DNA from: an uncultured Actinomycetes bacterium
GTDB taxonomy: Bacteria; Actinomycetota; Actinomycetes; Nanopelagicales; Nanopelagicaceae
Assembly (NCBI GenBank): GCA_903939005.1
Contig: CAJAFH010000257.1
Coordinates: 1 to 18,833 of the forward strand
Reading direction: 5' to 3'
Length of the DNA: 18,833 bases
Shown: piece by piece, positions 17,956 to 18,833 of the stretch
Position numbering within the stretch: position 1 is the first letter of the stretch
Layout of the letters: each line of letters starts with the position of its first letter
The notes under the pieces: generated by a model
The model's database searches: none
Seen by the model: only the letters and a program-made list of their open reading frames with translations
Told to the model about the DNA's origin: nothing
Position numbers and translations under genes: made by a program

Positions 17956-17997
17956 TTTGCCCATAAAACTGCCCATATTTGCCCATGGTTTCCCCAT
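17956..17997 (+). repeat. cluster of four TTTGCCCAT-type short repeats (putative recombinase arm sites)
   Basis: TTTGCCCAT at 17957-17965, CTGCCCAT at 17969, TTTGCCCAT at 17978 and a variant TTTCCCCAT at 17989. Spacing is 10 to 12 bp, about one helical turn, which fits binding of one protein per turn. The last site ends 94 bp before repeat C. The rest of the 293-bp gap 17891-18183 holds the AGGTTTTGT motif (18019-18027), a hairpin, repeat C and two more short repeats; no convincing gene is visible there. Confidence 0.65.
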
Positions 17998-18041
17998 AAA
18001 AACATCTAAATCTGCGACAGGTTTTGTCATAACTTGTACAA

Positions 18042-18084
18042 CGAAAATGCAGAAAGGTGAGCGCAGTTTTAACCTGCGCCCACC
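18042..18084 (-). terminator. intrinsic terminator next to repeat C
   Basis: On the minus strand GGTGGGCGCAG (18084-18074) pairs with CTGCGCTCACC (18066-18056) around a 7-nt loop, with one G-U pair, and is followed by TTTCTGCATTTTCG. It begins 7 nt after repeat C, so it would stop transcripts that run through the rnpB-like tail or from the ABM gene. Confidence 0.65.
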
Positions 18085-18091
18085 TAATTGG

Positions 18092-18116
18092 AAGAAGAGT
18101 CGCCCTATAAGCCGGA
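18092..18116 (-). repeat. rnpB-tail repeat, copy C
   Basis: 25 bp, identical to copies B and D. Terminator hairpin on its left, two TGCCCAC repeats 30-49 bp to its right. Confidence 0.95.
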
Positions 18117-18145
18117 GGCTTTTGATTCACGCTTGAAAAGGGGGA

Positions 18146-18165
18146 TTGCCCACGTAAGTGCCCAC
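18146..18165 (+). repeat. pair of TGCCCAC short repeats
   Basis: TTGCCCAC (18146-18153) and GTGCCCAC (18158-18165), 12 bp apart, the same period as within the clusters at 18525-18565. Position beside repeat C suggests the opposite arm of the attachment site. Confidence 0.6.
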
Positions 18166-18183
18166 AAAGAAATACAAGGCTAA

Positions 18184-18483
18184 CTAAAGATTAGAAACAT
18201 TATTCCAGTGCTCAACAATTGGAGGCTTAGCGAAATATTCGCCAATAATCTCCCGCCATTTCTTAAATAATTCACCCTCTCTAAATCCAACAGTGTGGTG
18301 CTCGAGAGTCTCCCAGTGGATATGGAAGGTATAAGTATTGGCTTGTTCGATTCCCTTGTGCATTTCAAAATCTATAAAGCCTGGGGCATTGGATAAAACT
18401 TCGGAAACCGCTCGTTGCACCGCTTTCTCAAAATCAGAATGGTGCTCAGGTACAACTTCGACGAATGCAATTTCAAGGACCAT
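18184..18483 (-). CDS. antibiotic-biosynthesis-monooxygenase (ABM)-domain protein
   Basis: A 99-residue protein with the ABM-type dimeric alpha-beta-barrel. Typical features are the N-terminal strand MVLEIAFVEVVPEHHSDFEKA, the APGFIDFEMHKGIEQANTY segment (33-51), and HWETLEHHTVGFREGELFKK (56-75), where the E/W-x-x-x-x-x-H pattern marks the family. Members range from quinol monooxygenases to haem-degrading enzymes and proteins of unknown role; the specific activity cannot be assigned. The open frame runs upstream to 18630, but that extension translates non-coding repeats. The ATG at 18483 is preferred, with TATACT 6 nt upstream (leaderless). Confidence 0.83.
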   Translation of the reverse strand: MVLEIAFVEVVPEHHSDFEKAVQRAVSEVLSNAPGFIDFEMHKGIEQANTYTFHIHWETLEHHTVGFREGELFKKWREIIGEYFAKPPIVEHWNNVSNL

Positions 18484-18489
18484 TTTCAA

Positions 18490-18495
18490 AGTATA
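18490..18495 (-). promoter_or_regulatory. -10 box of the ABM gene (leaderless)
   Basis: TATACT on the minus strand, six bases before the ATG at 18483. The upstream promoter region is formed by the degenerate repeat at 18498-18514. Confidence 0.5.
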
Positions 18496-18497
18496 AA

Positions 18498-18514
18498 GAA
18501 GGGTCGCCTTAAAT
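18498..18514 (-). repeat. degenerate rnpB-tail repeat upstream of the ABM gene
   Basis: GAAGGGTCGCC then TTAAAT: it keeps the GTCGCC core but not CTATAAGCC. It shares AAG-R-GTCGCCTTAAA with the degenerate copy at 13997. Confidence 0.5.
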
Positions 18515-18524
18515 CTAGACTTAA

Positions 18525-18565
18525 TTTGCCCACGTTTTTGCCCACTTGCCCACGTTTTTGCCCAC
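18525..18565 (+). repeat. 20-bp perfect tandem repeat, four TTGCCCAC sites
   Basis: The 20-mer TTGCCCACGTTTTTGCCCAC occurs twice without a gap (18526-18545, 18546-18565), giving four TTGCCCAC sites spaced 12, 8 and 12 bp. The cluster ends 92 bp before repeat D, almost the same distance as the 17956-17997 cluster from repeat C. An AGGTTTTGT motif follows at 18587-18595. The 279-bp gap between the ABM start and the CDGSH stop holds only these sites, a terminator and repeats. Confidence 0.75.
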
Positions 18566-18605
18566 AAATATTCACAAATTTTGTTTAGGTTTTGTTTGAA
18601 CCTGT

Positions 18606-18643
18606 AAAAGAAAAGTGACCATCTCCGCACGGGAAATGGCCAC
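18606..18643 (-). terminator. intrinsic terminator next to repeat D
   Basis: On the minus strand GTGGCCAT (18643-18636) pairs with ATGGTCAC (18622-18615), with further pairing inside the loop (TCC/GGA), followed directly by TTTTCTTTT. It begins 14 nt after repeat D, as would a native rnpB terminator. Confidence 0.78.
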
Positions 18644-18657
18644 TAATCACTAATTTA

Positions 18658-18682
18658 AAGAAGAGTCGCCCTATAAGCCGGA
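18658..18682 (-). repeat. rnpB-tail repeat, copy D
   Basis: 25 bp, identical to copies B and C. The bases to its right (TCTTGGGC) do not continue into the conserved TTCTGT expected in an intact rnpB, so this is another stray tail and not the gene itself. Confidence 0.95.
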
Positions 18683-18762
18683 TCTTGGGCTACGCTATGA
18701 CGAAGTTGATGCAATCCCTCATTCAAAAATGGAGAGAAGTTTGTTGAAGTATCTTCATTTAG

Positions 18763-18833
18763 TTAAGAGTTGGTACTTCTATTCTGCCCGGTAATTGCCT
18801 TATGGCTGCCATCACACCACGGTTTGTCTTTGC
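18763..18833 (-). CDS. CDGSH iron-sulfur protein, C-terminal fragment
   Basis: The frame is open to the right edge, so the start is outside the window. The 22 visible residues include KDKPWCDGSHKAI, the signature end of the CDGSH motif (Cys and His ligands of a [2Fe-2S] cluster, preceded by K-P-W/F). These are small redox or iron-handling proteins of about 60-100 aa. The gene lies 80 bp right of repeat D on the same strand as the other cargo genes, so it is probably the cargo of the next mini-element. The stretch 18683-18762 holds no recognisable feature. Confidence 0.75.
   Translation of the reverse strand, partial: KDKPWCDGSHKAITGQNRSTNS

Larger units (their letters stand above)
17466..18116 (-). 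mobile_element. mini-element B-C: NTF2-like cargo
   Basis: A 626-bp repeat-to-repeat unit with one minus-strand gene, four TTTGCCCA-type short repeats, an AGGTTTTGT motif, a terminator hairpin and a perfect repeat at each end. The layout of its right half matches element C-D. It is too small for an integrase. The boundaries are inferred from the repeats. Confidence 0.55.
13997..18682. mobile_element. tandem array of mini-elements between rnpB-tail repeats
   Basis: Four direct repeats (14618, 17468, 18094, 18660), plus degenerate copies at 13997 and 18498, divide the region into units of about 620, 2850, 626 and 566 bp. Each unit holds one to three small accessory genes, and all but the MarR gene point leftward like the repeat itself. 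On the minus strand the repeat matches the 3' end of RNase P RNA. The simplest reading is repeated site-specific insertion at the end of rnpB. No integrase is encoded in the window, so mobilisation would have to act in trans. The repeats are seen directly; the mobile nature is inferred. Confidence 0.6.
18092..18682 (-). mobile_element. mini-element C-D: ABM-like monooxygenase cargo
   Basis: A 566-bp repeat-to-repeat unit with a single 99-codon gene. TGCCCAC repeats occur at both ends (18146-18165 near C, 18525-18565 near D), like the two arms of a phage-type attachment site once the unit is circularised. It also has an AGGTTTTGT motif and a terminator before D. A degenerate repeat at 18498 may mark an older junction that splits the unit into a gene part and an arm-only part. 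Confidence 0.58.

Noticed and set aside
17900..18130. Minus-strand 76-codon frame
   Set aside because: It translates the repeat, hairpin and arm sites; no recognisable protein.
17933..18136. Plus-strand 67-codon frame beginning TTG after AGGAGG
   Set aside because: It runs through the TGCCCA cluster, the hairpin and repeat C, has no family resemblance, and its ribosome site is too close to the TTG. It is treated as non-coding.
17956..18565. CRISPR-like reading of the TGCCCAC repeats
   Set aside because: Units are 7-9 bp and 8-12 bp apart, with no spacers of CRISPR size and no cas genes.
18484..18630. N-terminal extension of the ABM frame to 18630
   Set aside because: The extra 49 codons cover the 20-bp tandem repeat and the degenerate rnpB-tail; the family begins at MVLEIAF.
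14618..18682. Integron reading of the array
   Set aside because: The repeats are short direct copies with a strong match to rnpB, without the paired R'/R'' and L'/L'' structure of attC sites, and no IntI is present. A tyrosine-integrase island model fits better.
18658..18833. Intact rnpB at the right edge
   Set aside because: The bases beyond repeat D do not continue with the conserved RNase P RNA sequence, and the edge region encodes a CDGSH protein.

Overview
The window looks like a compact, low-to-mid GC actinobacterial genome. The best guess is a freshwater Nanopelagicales (acI, Planktophila/Nanopelagicus-like) organism. This rests on gene content (KatG, a maltose-type sugar ABC transporter, DUF885 and YHYH proteins), very short intergenic gaps, convergent genes that share stop-codon bases, and many starts that look leaderless. 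It is inference; no rRNA or marker gene is present.

Region 1 (1-5162) is ordinary chromosome: the C-terminus of an FAD/Fe-S D-lactate dehydrogenase-type oxidase, catalase-peroxidase katG, a DinB-family protein, a GNAT acetyltransferase, a DUF1761 membrane protein and an esterase. Region 2 (5299-10119) is a maltose/maltodextrin-type ABC importer, malE-malF-malG on the minus strand. A LacI-family regulator is divergent to it. Between them lie a clear -35/-10 promoter and a perfect 14-bp CG-centred palindrome just downstream of it. A long hairpin separates malE from malF. No ATPase is encoded here. Region 3 (10125-13993) holds a YCII-like protein, a DUF885 protein, a GyrI-like protein, a muconolactone-isomerase-like protein, and a divergent MarR-doxX pair with a palindromic operator over the MarR promoter.

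Region 4 (about 13997 to the right edge) is the unusual part. Four direct copies of a 23-25 bp repeat (14618, 17468, 18094, 18660) punctuate a row of small accessory genes: isochorismatase-like hydrolase; two YHYH secreted proteins with a divergent MarR; an NTF2-like protein; an antibiotic-biosynthesis-monooxygenase (ABM)-like protein; and a CDGSH iron-sulfur protein cut by the window edge. On the minus strand the repeat reads like the last ~20 nt of RNase P RNA (rnpB). I interpret the region as a tandem array of mini mobile elements inserted by a site-specific recombinase at the 3' end of rnpB, each carrying one or a few cargo genes and no integrase of its own. The two rightmost elements share more structure: four TTTGCCCA-type short repeats, then a conserved AGGTTTTGT motif, then a 29-bp terminator hairpin, then the repeat, at nearly identical spacings. 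Left-hand copies are more decayed, which suggests that rnpB and the newest insertions lie to the right of the window.
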